From NCBI RefSeq assembly GCF_900103545.1, contig NZ_FNHH01000013.1:40530-104529 (forward strand): a stretch of 64,000 bases of DNA, read 5' to 3'. The notes beneath the pieces were generated by a model, which saw nothing but the letters and a program-made list of their open reading frames with translations, searched no databases and was not told the origin of the DNA. Both the position numbers and the translations under genes were made by a program. The stretch is from Daejeonella rubra (GTDB lineage: Bacteria; Bacteroidota; Bacteroidia; Sphingobacteriales; Sphingobacteriaceae). This document shows, piece after piece, positions 36,241 through 45,352 of this stretch (position 1 is the stretch's first letter; each line of letters opens with the position of its first letter).

Positions 36241-39099
36241 ATGAATATGGATACTGGGAAGCTTTTGGAAGCTATTTTGCCAAAAGAAAGGATAAAATGC
36301 CGCTTAATTGATCTTGTTGCTTATGCTTCAGACGCTGGGTTTTATTATCTGCGGCCGAAAGCCGTGGTACAGCCTGTCAGTGAAGATGAGATCATTGCCC
36401 TTTTGGCATTTTCGCACCAGCATAAAATTCCTATTACATTTCGTACAGGAGGAACCAGCTTATCCGGACAATCAATTACGGATGGTATTCTTGTAGATCT
36501 GAGCCAGTACTGGAATCAATTGATCATTGAGGAGGAGGGAAATTTAGTTAGAGTTCAACCCGGAATCACAGGTTCCATAGTTAATAACTACCTCAAAAAG
36601 CATAAAAGAAAGATTGGTCCCGATCCATCCAGTATTGATGCGGCGATGATGGGAGGGATCCTGTCAAACAATTCAAGCGGAATGTGCTGTGGGGTTAGTT
36701 TGAATTCCTACCATACCACTAAACATATCCGGTTTATACTTCCTTCAGGAAAAAGCTTTTCTACGGAGAAGCAAGTCGATTATTCCCGGTTTGAGCAGGA
36801 ATGCCCGGAGATCTATTCATCCATTTTAAATTTAAGGCAACAGATAGCTGATAATCCGACACTTTCAGATCGTATCAGAACAAAGTATCTCACCAAAAAC
36901 ACCGTGGGATACTCTTTAAATGCTTTCATTGATTATTCTCATCCGCTGGATATTTTTTCTCATCTGCTGATCGGTGCAGAGGGAACTTTAGGCTTTATCG
37001 CTGAGGCAGTAATGGAAACGGTGGCCGACTATCCTTACAAATCATCCGCATTTATATATTTTGAAAATATTTATTCTGCCTGCCAGGCGATCGAACCTTT
37101 AACACTGACAGGAGCTGAAGCCGTCGAATTAATGGACAGGGCATCTTTGCGTTCGATTGAAAATGTTAAAGGGGTACCTGCAATTCTGAAAACATTGCCT
37201 GAAGAAGCCGCTGCTTTATTAGTGGAGTATCAAAGCAATAGTTTGGATGAACTTCAGGCAAAGATTGAGAGCCTTGCGCCATATTCAGCAAAATTTTTAT
37301 TGCTTGAACCTATCAGCTTTACTTCTGATCCTGGAATTCAGGCTTTTTACTGGAAGCTGCGCAAAGGAATGTTTCCTGCCGTTGGTGCTGTGCGGGCAAG
37401 CGGAACAACCGTTGTATTGGAAGATATTGCATTCCCTGTTGCTCAGTTAGGTGATGCTATTCTTGACCTCCATGTGCTTTTTGCAAAATATAAGTATGAA
37501 AATGCCATCATTTTTGGACATGCCAAGGATGGAAATATTCATTTTGTAGTTACCCAGTCATTTAATTCGGCTGAGGAAGTCGACCGTTATGACCGGTTTT
37601 TGAGAGAGGTTGTTGAACTGGTTGTCAATAAATATGATGGTACACTGAAGGCAGAGCATGGTACAGGCAGGAATATGTCGCCTTTTGTGGAAACAGAATG
37701 GGGCACAGAAGCCTATCAGATAATGAAAAGTCTGAAAAAGGTTATTGATCCTGAAAATCTCCTGAATCCCGGTGTGATCATCAATGAGAATAAGAATGCA
37801 CATCTTCAGGACCTGAAATCTTTGCCTGGCGTTGAGCAGGAAGTGGATAAATGTATTGAATGTGGTTACTGTGAACATAAGTGCCCGAGCCGGGATGTAA
37901 CTCTTACTCCCCGTCAACGAATTGTTGTGAGACGTGAACTGGCACTTTTGGAGGCAAGCGGAAAACATGAACTTCATGCAGAACTGGTGAAGCAATATCA
38001 GTATGATGGTTTGGATACCTGTGCTGTCGACGGACTTTGTGCTACCAGTTGCCCTGTTGATATCAATACAGGCGATCTGGTAAAACGATTACGCAGAGAA
38101 AGCCATTCTCCCTTCTCCAATAAAGTAGCTTTAACAGTTTCAAAGAACTTTCATCTGGTTACGGTATTGGTGAACTTTGCGCTGGAAGCGGGTACATTGG
38201 TGAATTCGGTCTTCGGGAAAAATGCCATGATGGGACTTACTAAGGGACTTAAAAAATTAATTCCTGAATTTCCATTATGGAGTAATCAGTTGATTACAAG
38301 CGGAGCTATTTCCGGTAAATACGTTAAGGAAATCGATCTTGAAACTAAAACCGGACCGGCAGTTGTTTATTTTCCAACTTGTATTTCAAGGGTGATGGGT
38401 GGTGCTCCCAATAAAAAAAGTATTCCAGATTCCTTCCTGAGTGTTTCAGAAAAATCAGGCATACAGGTAATTATTCCTGCAGGTATTGAAGCGCTTTGCT
38501 GCGGACAGCTTTTCTCCTCAAAGGGGTACAATATGGCTTATGCAGATAAGTGTAATGAGACTATTGATAAACTCTGGACAGTAACTAAAGAGGGGATGCT
38601 GCCCGTAATTCTGGATGTTACCTCCTGTTCACATACCCTGCAGCAATGCCGTCCTGTTTTGAATGAGCTTAACAAGCAAAGGTTTGATCGCCTGAGTATT
38701 CTGGATAGTATTGATTATCTGCATGATTATGTCATCCCGGCTTGCGGACCAGTAGAAACGAAAGGTACAGTGGTATTACACCCTGTTTGTTCATTGCAGA
38801 AAATGGGTCTTGAGCGGAAATTCGTTTCTGTGGCTTCACATTTTAGTGAAAAAGCAGAGGTGCCGATACATTCCGGATGTTGTGGAATGGCTGGCGACAG
38901 AGGTTTTATTTTTCCTGAACTAACGGCATCCGCTACAGCCCCTGAAGCCAAAGAGGTGATGTTGAATTCTTATGAAGGCTACTATTCATCTGGAAAGACT
39001 TGTGAAATTTCCATGTCTGATGCTGTTGGAAAGAACTATGAATCAATACTTTACCTTGCCGATGAATGTATTAAGGATAAGTCTCCTAATCCAAACTGA
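36241..39099 (+). CDS. FAD-binding and Fe-S D-2-hydroxyacid (D-lactate-type) dehydrogenase
   Basis: This 952-residue fusion has an FAD_binding_4 domain (about 35-265, FRTGGTSLSGQS), an FAD-linked oxidase C-terminal domain (about 270-520, with GHAKDGNIHF and GTLKAEHGTGRN), ferredoxin-type clusters and a CCG domain. The clusters are C538-x2-C541-x2-C544-x3-C548 and C594-x5-C600-x3-C604; the CCG segments are ALCCGQLFSS and SGCCGMAGDRG. This is the YdiJ/D-iLDH layout that oxidises D-2-hydroxy acids such as D-lactate or D-2-hydroxyglutarate and feeds electrons to the respiratory chain. It follows the aminotransferase by 64 bases. Confidence 0.93.
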   Translation: MNMDTGKLLEAILPKERIKCRLIDLVAYASDAGFYYLRPKAVVQPVSEDEIIALLAFSHQHKIPITFRTGGTSLSGQSITDGILVDLSQYWNQLIIEEEGNLVRVQPGITGSIVNNYLKKHKRKIGPDPSSIDAAMMGGILSNNSSGMCCGVSLNSYHTTKHIRFILPSGKSFSTEKQVDYSRFEQECPEIYSSILNLRQQIADNPTLSDRIRTKYLTKNTVGYSLNAFIDYSHPLDIFSHLLIGAEGTLGFIAEAVMETVADYPYKSSAFIYFENIYSACQAIEPLTLTGAEAVELMDRASLRSIENVKGVPAILKTLPEEAAALLVEYQSNSLDELQAKIESLAPYSAKFLLLEPISFTSDPGIQAFYWKLRKGMFPAVGAVRASGTTVVLEDIAFPVAQLGDAILDLHVLFAKYKYENAIIFGHAKDGNIHFVVTQSFNSAEEVDRYDRFLREVVELVVNKYDGTLKAEHGTGRNMSPFVETEWGTEAYQIMKSLKKVIDPENLLNPGVIINENKNAHLQDLKSLPGVEQEVDKCIECGYCEHKCPSRDVTLTPRQRIVVRRELALLEASGKHELHAELVKQYQYDGLDTCAVDGLCATSCPVDINTGDLVKRLRRESHSPFSNKVALTVSKNFHLVTVLVNFALEAGTLVNSVFGKNAMMGLTKGLKKLIPEFPLWSNQLITSGAISGKYVKEIDLETKTGPAVVYFPTCISRVMGGAPNKKSIPDSFLSVSEKSGIQVIIPAGIEALCCGQLFSSKGYNMAYADKCNETIDKLWTVTKEGMLPVILDVTSCSHTLQQCRPVLNELNKQRFDRLSILDSIDYLHDYVIPACGPVETKGTVVLHPVCSLQKMGLERKFVSVASHFSEKAEVPIHSGCCGMAGDRGFIFPELTASATAPEAKEVMLNSYEGYYSSGKTCEISMSDAVGKNYESILYLADECIKDKSPNPN

Positions 39100-39111
39100 T
39101 CATTTAAAACC

Positions 39112-39906
39112 ATGAAAGGTAAAGTAGCTCTGATCACAGGAAGTACCAGTGGAATCGGACTGAGTATTGCGAAAGCTTTTGCAAATTCGGGCTTTAACCT
39201 TGTTATTCACGGACTTGAACCAGATGGTGCTGAAATTGCCCGAAATATTGAAAAAGAGTATCAGATTGAAACCCATTATTCATCAGCAAATCTCCTCAAT
39301 CCTGCCGAAATTGAACAAATGGTTACTGAGTCCCTATCCAAATTTGGAACTATTGATGTACTTATCAATAATGCGGGAATTCAATATGTTTCAGCTATAG
39401 AAGAATTCCCATTGGATAAGTGGAATGAAATTATCAGTGTTAATTTAACAGCCTCATTCTGTACTTCCAAAGCAGTCTGGGAAGGCATGAAACAAAAGAA
39501 ATGGGGCAGGATAATTAATATTTCATCAGCACATGGTCTCACGGCATCTGAATTTAAATCAGCGTATGTAGCCTCAAAACATGGCTTGATCGGCCTGACT
39601 AAGGTCTTAGCTCTGGAAGGCGCTGGTTTTGGCATCACAGCCAATGCTATTTGTCCGGGTTTTGTTAAAACTCCACTTGTTGAAAAGCAGATCGCTGATC
39701 TTGTCAGTAAGCATCATATTTCCGAAGAAGAGGTCGTTCAAAATATCATCCTTCAAAAACATGCAATCAAGGATTTTGTAAGCAGCGATTCAATTGCTGC
39801 ATTAGCTCTTTTCTTAGCTTCAGATCATGCATCCATGATCACAGGAACGAGTATGCCGATAGATGGGGGATGGCTTACCTTTCCGGGTCAAGCCCGGTAT
39901 GACTAG
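39112..39906 (+). CDS. 3-hydroxybutyrate dehydrogenase-like SDR
   Basis: The 264-residue short-chain dehydrogenase has TGSTSGIG (about residues 10-17), NNAG, Ser in ISSAHG, and Tyr-x3-Lys in YVASKHG. The segment ICPGFVKTPLVEKQI is typical of D-3-hydroxybutyrate dehydrogenases, which interconvert 3-hydroxybutyrate and acetoacetate with NAD. Start lies 12 bases after the FAD/Fe-S gene. The last residues GQARYD and the stop are encoded by one copy of a REP-like repeat (39884-39926), so the native C-terminus may have been altered. Confidence 0.91.
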   Translation: MKGKVALITGSTSGIGLSIAKAFANSGFNLVIHGLEPDGAEIARNIEKEYQIETHYSSANLLNPAEIEQMVTESLSKFGTIDVLINNAGIQYVSAIEEFPLDKWNEIISVNLTASFCTSKAVWEGMKQKKWGRIINISSAHGLTASEFKSAYVASKHGLIGLTKVLALEGAGFGITANAICPGFVKTPLVEKQIADLVSKHHISEEEVVQNIILQKHAIKDFVSSDSIAALALFLASDHASMITGTSMPIDGGWLTFPGQARYD

Positions 39907-39926
39907 CGGGTCAAGCCCGGTATGAC
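39884..39926. repeat. Two exact 20-base REP-like copies, period 23
   Basis: CGGGTCAAGCCCGGTATGAC occurs at 39884-39903 and 39907-39926. Each copy can form a CGGG/CCCG hairpin. The first copy is inside the coding end of the SDR gene. A degenerate related stretch (GATCCCGG) follows to about 39943. Confidence 0.75.
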
Positions 39927-39962
39927 ATGTGCATCGATCCCGGAATGGCAAAAAGTATGTCA

Positions 39963-39981
39963 TTGCGGACCTGATCCGCAA
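39963..39981. terminator. Hairpin between convergent genes
   Basis: TTGCGGA (39963-39969) pairs with TCCGCAA (39975-39981) around a five-base loop, between the convergent SDR and DUF4293 genes. There is no T-tract, so it may be a REP-like hairpin and not a strong intrinsic terminator. Confidence 0.45.
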
Positions 39982-39985
39982 CGCA

Positions 39986-40453
39986 TTACCTTAATCTATC
40001 CGCAGATTTAATCAATTTCTCATCCTTCCTGATTCCTCTCAAGGCAAGAATGACAAAAAACACGCTCAAGGAAGGAAGAATTACTCCTAGTCCATAATTT
40101 TCTGTTTGCAGGTTAATCGTACCCAGTGCCTGTTTAGCGGTTTGAACCAGCCAGAAACTGAAACCCAGAATTGCCACAATACTCAGATAGCACATCTTAA
40201 TCTGTTGCTTCCGGTTTTTATATAGAAAAATGGTAATAAATGGTATAAGTCCCAGAATTACTGTCGCGATGGTTAAGGCCAGAAAGGCTTCCGTCTGAAC
40301 GATCTGTCCGCCAAGACTTTCCTGAATTCCTGTAATTTTTAAAGCCCGGGAAGAACCATCAGGGTTATAAACCTGCAGGTATGGGAATAGAAATAGACCG
40401 AAAATAGCTACGGTTGCAAAAAATAGCCAGATGGTTTGTACTCGTTGAAGCAT
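39986..40453 (-). CDS. DUF4293-family membrane protein
   Basis: This 155-residue protein has four predicted membrane helices and the Bacteroidetes DUF4293 opening MLQRVQTIWLFFATVAIF. The family is conserved in the phylum and has no known function. The loop after helix 1 (about residues 28-50) is polar and probably extracytoplasmic. It stands alone on the minus strand, with an approximately 890-base non-coding stretch beyond its start. Confidence 0.85.
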   Translation of the reverse strand: MLQRVQTIWLFFATVAIFGLFLFPYLQVYNPDGSSRALKITGIQESLGGQIVQTEAFLALTIATVILGLIPFITIFLYKNRKQQIKMCYLSIVAILGFSFWLVQTAKQALGTINLQTENYGLGVILPSLSVFFVILALRGIRKDEKLIKSADRLR

Positions 40454-40620
40454 GGTGAGATTGTTTAATGCAAATATATATTATTTTACCTATCCTATGG
40501 TTCACACATTGTTAACAGATATCTCAATTGATTGGATTTTATAGATAAAAATCATTGCTGTCCGGTTAAATTAGAAATAGCAAGAAATCTTCATTTACGG
40601 TATTAAATGTTGTACATTAT

Positions 40621-41240
40621 TTAAAATTCGAAAAGCAAGCCCCCTGTAACCTTGCCACCCTCTGTCGCCGGGTGGGCTCGGCACTTTTGAAGGCCAAAAG
40701 TGCCCAAAAGCCTTCTTCAATCCCTAGGTGCCTTTTGTCACAAGACCACCACACATCAAAAAAAAGTGATCGCTGCTTTTGGGGGATATCAAAATATGAA
40801 AGCCGTCCGGATATGATCCCAAAATCTAATGCTCGGAAGTGTTATTTGAAAGAAACTGCATCTGTTTTTTGATTTTTCCGGCACTGGGGATTGAATCGTT
40901 CTTCGGAGCCGTTTATCTGATATGAATGGTAGCTGGGACAGTGCTATGGGTAACAACCGTTCATAAATTACCGGTATTGCTTATTGCAGAAATCGGCCTC
41001 CTGGGATTTGGCAGTAAAGGCGCGCTTTATCCTTGCATTAATGATCATAAATCACTGCCTTCAAGTAATCCGGAGAAGTGTTGCAGATCCGTTCATATAT
41101 TTCAAACCATAAACACGGCTTGGATTATACCGATAGGATAAAGTGTGCTTTTACAACAAATACCGGGAAGCCGCGGCTCTTTTGCTTACTTTTCCAGCTG
41201 AAGGGAAAAGTAAGTGCCCTCTCCTCGGCATGAGCGGGAT
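40621..41240. repeat. Non-coding element with three hairpins
   Basis: The stretch from 40454 to 41343 carries no convincing gene. Its left part has CCACCC (40655-40660) pairing with GGGTGG (40670-40675) and GCACTTTTG (40681-40689) pairing with CAAAAGTGC (40695-40703). Its right part has CTTACTTTTCC (41185-41195) pairing with GGAAAAGTAAG (41204-41214). The middle is GC-richer than nearby intergenic DNA but its reading frames look random. The two ends share a CTTTTG/ACTTTT word, which suggests a mobile or interspersed non-coding element. Confidence 0.45.
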
Positions 41241-41331
41241 GACTTTAATTTGAATGGATCATTTACATTTTTATACGGACACTAGTGGATAAAAATATCA
41301 TCTTCCTCACTACTCTTTGCCTTTTCCGCAT

Positions 41332-41340
41332 TACCTTTGC
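41332..41340 (+). promoter_or_regulatory. -7 promoter box for truA
   Basis: TACCTTTGC matches the TAnnTTTG consensus. It lies four bases before the TTG codon I take as the truA start, so transcription would begin at or just after that codon (leaderless message) unless another promoter is used. Confidence 0.45.
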
Positions 41341-41343
41341 AGC

Positions 41344-42108
41344 TTGGACACGGTACAAAGATATTTCATAGAAATCGCATATAATGGAACGGCCTATCAT
41401 GGGTGGCAGATTCAGAAAAATGCCCTTTCTGTTCAGGAATTGATCAATAAGGTTCTTTCTACTCTTTGCAGGCAGAATGTTGAAACTTTGGGATGCGGCC
41501 GTACCGACACCGGTGTTCATGCCAGGCAGTTATTTGCCCATGCTGATATCCCCGCAAAAATTGATGTGCTGAACCCACAGTTTTTGCTGAGCATGAACTC
41601 GATGCTGCCCTATGATATTGTAGTGAAGCGTTTTATAAAAGTTGCTCCGGATGCACATGCCCGTTTTGATGCAACATTGCGTTCCTACGAGTATCATATC
41701 CATTTTTCGAAGGATCCATTTCTTCATAATTTGTCCTGGTTATTACGTGATAAACCAGAAATAGAACTTATGAATAAGGCAGCTGCCATTCTCATGGATT
41801 ATAAAGATTTTAGTTGTTTCAGTAAATCAAATACAAAAACACTTACAAATAATTGCCTGATACAAAAAGCGGAGTGGGTGCAGACTAAACATGGTATTGC
41901 ATTTCATATTTCAGCCGACCGTTTTTTAAGGAATATGGTTCGTGCAATTGTCGGAACCCTCATCAGAGTGGGCAAGAAGGAAATGAACGTGGAGGATATC
42001 AGAAAGGTGATCGACAGTAAAAACAGATCTGTTGCCGGGGAGTCTGTACCCGCATGCGGTTTATATCTAACAGAAGTAATTTACCCCTATTTACCAGTTG
42101 AAAAATAA
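41344..42108 (+). CDS. truA: tRNA pseudouridine synthase A
   Basis: The protein makes pseudouridine at positions 38-40 of tRNA anticodon stems. Motifs: RYFIEIAYNGTAYHGWQ at the N-terminus, the catalytic Asp in GCGRTDTGVHA, and RFLRNMVRAIVGTL near the C-terminus, at normal family length (255 residues). No ATG is available; TTG 41344 (MDTVQRYF after initiation) places the conserved region right at the start, whereas TTG 41317 would add an unlikely nine-residue prefix overlapping the promoter box. It is upstream of an ABC exporter gene by 62 bases. Confidence 0.9.
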   Translation: MDTVQRYFIEIAYNGTAYHGWQIQKNALSVQELINKVLSTLCRQNVETLGCGRTDTGVHARQLFAHADIPAKIDVLNPQFLLSMNSMLPYDIVVKRFIKVAPDAHARFDATLRSYEYHIHFSKDPFLHNLSWLLRDKPEIELMNKAAAILMDYKDFSCFSKSNTKTLTNNCLIQKAEWVQTKHGIAFHISADRFLRNMVRAIVGTLIRVGKKEMNVEDIRKVIDSKNRSVAGESVPACGLYLTEVIYPYLPVEK

Positions 42109-42170
42109 GTTGACGACAAATAATAGCACTTTAACAATATTAGGATTTGAATCAATATCTTCCATACTAA

Positions 42171-43937
42171 ATGGCTAAAGTAAGCGGCAATGCGGTTGAT
42201 ATAAATCTCTTGAAAAGAGTATTCCGGTATGCTTACCCATACCGCAGGATCTTTGCATGGTCAATTATTTTAACCATTCTTCTGGCTGTTCTTGCACCAC
42301 TTCGCCCATGGCTTATCCAGTACACGCTGGATAAGTATATTCTCCTCAATGACAGCAGCGGATTGGTAAATATGAGCTTGCTGATGATCGGATTATTACT
42401 GATCCAGACTGGTGTTCAATATTATCATACCTTTTTCACCAATGTTCTTGGCCAGTCGGTGATCAAAGACCTGCGCGTCAATGTTTTTAATCATATCAGC
42501 AGCCTGAAACTTAAATATTTCGATCGCACCCCCATAGGGCAGCTGATCACCAGAACGGTTTCTGATCTGGAAACGATCGCAGATATATTTTCTGAAGGCC
42601 TCATTGTAATTGTAGGTGATGTATTGCAGGTGGTAGCAATTATTGCGGTAATGCTTTATACCGACTGGGAACTGACGATCATTGTTTTGATCCCTATGCC
42701 CTTTTTGATGGTTGCATCCTATGTGTTTAAAGAGGCGATCAAATCCGCTTTTCAGGATGTGCGAACGCAAATATCAAACCTGAACACCTTTTTGCAGGAG
42801 CATATTTCAGGAATCAGGATCATCCAATATTTTGCCCGTGAAGATCAGGAAATGCGGAAGTTCAGGCAGATCAATGCGAAACATCGTGATGCTCATATTC
42901 GTTCAAACTGGTATTATTCTATTTTCTTTCCGGTAGTGGAGATCATTTCAGCCATTTCTATCGGCTTGCTGGTATGGTACGGATCAAAATCTATTCTCTC
43001 TGATCAGATATCTCCCGGCGTGGTGGTCTCCTTCATCATGTATATCAATATGTTGTTCAGGCCTATCCGTGAGCTTGCAGATAAGTTCAATACCCTGCAA
43101 ATGGGTATGGTTGGTGCTGAAAGGATCTTCAATGTGCTGGATACTGATGAAAGAACAGAAGATAAAGGAAGGCTAAAACCAGATCATTTGAATGGCGACA
43201 TACAATTTAAAAATGTGTGGTTCGCTTATAATGACGAAAATTGGGTATTGAAGGATATTTCCTTTCACGTTAAACCCGGTGAGACCCTGGCATTGGTTGG
43301 TGCAACAGGTGCCGGTAAATCCTCCACTATCAATATCCTGAATCGTTTTTACGAAGTGAATAAGGGTAGTGTATTGGTCGACGGAATAGATATCCGGGAG
43401 TATGAACTTAATTACCTTCGTTCAAATATTGCCACCGTATTGCAGGATGTATTTCTTTTCTCAGATTCGATCGCCAATAATATCAACCTGAATAATCAGG
43501 AGATCAGCAGGGAAGCACTTGTAAAAGCTGCTAAGGATGTTGGAGCAGAGGAATTCATAAACCGGCTTCCCGGTGGGTTCGATTATGATGTGATGGAAAG
43601 AGGAGCCACCCTGTCGGCCGGGCAGGCTCAGCTTATTTCCTTCATCCGTGCCCTGGTTTACAACCCTCAGATCCTTGTGCTTGACGAAGCTACTGCCTCG
43701 GTTGATACTGAAACCGAAGAGCTTATTCAGAATGCTATAAATAAATTAATGGAAGGCCGTACTTCCATTGTGATAGCACATCGCTTATCTACCATCCAAA
43801 ATGCCGACCGGATCATTGTGCTCGATCAGGGTGAGATCAAAGAAATGGGTACCCATCAGCAGCTTTTAAAGATCAATGGTTTTTATAAGCGCCTTTATGA
43901 TCTTCAGTTTAACTCAGAAGGAATCGCCAAGGGATAA
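42171..43937 (+). CDS. MsbA-like ABC exporter (half-transporter)
   Basis: This 588-residue protein has a six-helix membrane domain (about 1-310) and an ATPase domain (about 340-588). Walker A is GATGAGKSS (K383), Walker B is ILVLDEATAS, and a D-loop SVD and switch His (IAHRLST) follow. The signature motif reads LSAGQ, not LSGGQ, a substitution seen in some heterodimeric-type exporters. Homologues export lipids or drugs; conserved truA linkage in this phylum suggests a housekeeping role, possibly lipid A or lipid flipping. Confidence 0.9.
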   Translation: MAKVSGNAVDINLLKRVFRYAYPYRRIFAWSIILTILLAVLAPLRPWLIQYTLDKYILLNDSSGLVNMSLLMIGLLLIQTGVQYYHTFFTNVLGQSVIKDLRVNVFNHISSLKLKYFDRTPIGQLITRTVSDLETIADIFSEGLIVIVGDVLQVVAIIAVMLYTDWELTIIVLIPMPFLMVASYVFKEAIKSAFQDVRTQISNLNTFLQEHISGIRIIQYFAREDQEMRKFRQINAKHRDAHIRSNWYYSIFFPVVEIISAISIGLLVWYGSKSILSDQISPGVVVSFIMYINMLFRPIRELADKFNTLQMGMVGAERIFNVLDTDERTEDKGRLKPDHLNGDIQFKNVWFAYNDENWVLKDISFHVKPGETLALVGATGAGKSSTINILNRFYEVNKGSVLVDGIDIREYELNYLRSNIATVLQDVFLFSDSIANNINLNNQEISREALVKAAKDVGAEEFINRLPGGFDYDVMERGATLSAGQAQLISFIRALVYNPQILVLDEATASVDTETEELIQNAINKLMEGRTSIVIAHRLSTIQNADRIIVLDQGEIKEMGTHQQLLKINGFYKRLYDLQFNSEGIAKG

Positions 43938-43989
43938 ATTATCCTGAAAATAAATTACCTTAGAACTTTAAGTTTATATTCCTGTTTTT

Positions 43990-45264
43990 ATGAAGAGAGT
44001 TGTATCTCACCTTACCTTTCAGGTTCTGGTTGCCATAGTTTTAGGTGTGCTGGTTGGTATTAATTTTCCGGGTTTCGCTCCTACAGCCAAACTGATCAGT
44101 CAGACCTTTATCAATATGATCAGCATGCTGATCGCTCCGATCATTTTCTTTACCATCGTTTTGGGTATTGCCCAGATGGGCGATATGAAAAAAGTAGGCA
44201 GGGTAGGCGGGAAGGCACTTATTTATTTTGAGATAATCACTACTGTGGCCATAATAATTGGTCTGCTGGTAGCCAATATCTTTCAACCCGGCAAAGGGGT
44301 GGTTGTGAGCGCATCAAATGCGGATACTTCCAAAATTCAAACCTACCAGGACTCTGCATCAGACATGAACTGGTTAGAGTTTTTTGCTCATATCGTTCCA
44401 AAGAATATTTTCGAATCCTTTGCCAAGGGAGATATTCTGCAAATCCTGTTCTTTGCGGTTCTGTTTGGATTCGCCCTGAGTCGCATGGGTTCTGCCGGAA
44501 CTTCCCTGATCGGCACATTTGAAAAATTATCAAAAGTGATCTTCAACATCATGAAAATGATCATGGTACTTGCACCTTTTGGTGCATTCGGAGGAATGGC
44601 TTTTACAATTGGTACTTACGGCCTGGAAACGCTGTATCCTCTGGGTAAACTGATGATCGCCGTTTATATGACCATGATCCTGTTCATTTTCGGAGTGTTG
44701 AATCTGATATGTTATCTGTATAAATTCAGTCTCTGGCAATTGCTTAAATATATCAGGCAGGAAATTGTGATCGTTGTTGGTACATCTTCATCCGAGTCGG
44801 TACTGCCGAGTATGATTCTCAAGCTGGAAAAATTTGGGTGTTCAAAATCTGTTGTCGGACTTGTAGTGCCTACCGGATATTCCTTTAATCTCGATGGGAC
44901 ATCCATTTATTTGTCTATGTCGGTGATCTTTTTATCGCAGGTTTTCAATATTGATCTGAGTATCGGGCAGCAGATCACCATTATTGGGGTCTTGATGATA
45001 ACCTCCAAAGGTGCAGCAGGCGTAACAGGAAGCGGTTTTATAGTGCTGGCGTCTACTTTAACGGCACTAAAGGTCGTTCCGATAGAGAGTATCGCCATTT
45101 TATTGGGAGTGGATCGCTTTATGTCGGAAGCTAGAGCAATTACCAATCTGATCGGTAATGCGGTGGCTTCTGTTGTCATCGCAAAAAGCGAAAAGGAGTT
45201 CGACGAAAAGGCATATAAAAGAGCAATTGATCCCAATGCTCCTGAAGAGGTTATAGTGATTTAA
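43990..45264 (+). CDS. Cation:dicarboxylate (DAACS) symporter
   Basis: The 424-residue membrane protein has about eight helices and two re-entrant loops. Diagnostic segments: SSSESVLPSMILKLEKFG (Ser-rich loop), PTGYSFNLDGTSIYL, and SKGAAGVTGSGFIVLASTL, with DRFMSEARAITNLIGN in the last helix. Family members import aspartate, glutamate or C4-dicarboxylates with protons or sodium. Lengths and motifs are complete. The gene lies 52 bases after the ABC exporter and may be separately transcribed. Confidence 0.92.
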   Translation: MKRVVSHLTFQVLVAIVLGVLVGINFPGFAPTAKLISQTFINMISMLIAPIIFFTIVLGIAQMGDMKKVGRVGGKALIYFEIITTVAIIIGLLVANIFQPGKGVVVSASNADTSKIQTYQDSASDMNWLEFFAHIVPKNIFESFAKGDILQILFFAVLFGFALSRMGSAGTSLIGTFEKLSKVIFNIMKMIMVLAPFGAFGGMAFTIGTYGLETLYPLGKLMIAVYMTMILFIFGVLNLICYLYKFSLWQLLKYIRQEIVIVVGTSSSESVLPSMILKLEKFGCSKSVVGLVVPTGYSFNLDGTSIYLSMSVIFLSQVFNIDLSIGQQITIIGVLMITSKGAAGVTGSGFIVLASTLTALKVVPIESIAILLGVDRFMSEARAITNLIGNAVASVVIAKSEKEFDEKAYKRAIDPNAPEEVIVI

Positions 45265-45302
45265 AAAGCCTGAAATTCCTGAAATTCTTTTTCTGTTTAC
45301 CT

Positions 45303-45334
45303 TTTGAGATTCTGAGCGATTCTGTTAGCTTTGC
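45303..45334 (+). promoter_or_regulatory. Complete Bacteroidetes promoter for sucD
   Basis: TTTG (45303-45306) and TAGCTTTGC (45326-45334) are separated by 19 bases, matching the -33 TTTG and -7 TAnnTTTG consensus and spacing. The ATG of sucD is 18 bases downstream. This is the best promoter in the window. Confidence 0.7.
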
Positions 45335-45352
45335 AATACAAAAATATATTCA

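Noticed and set aside
40672..41141. Two plus-strand frames (40672-40872 and 40926-41141)
   Set aside because: They run through the hairpin-bearing non-coding element, have no recognisable motif, and show unnatural composition; I treat them as chance frames.
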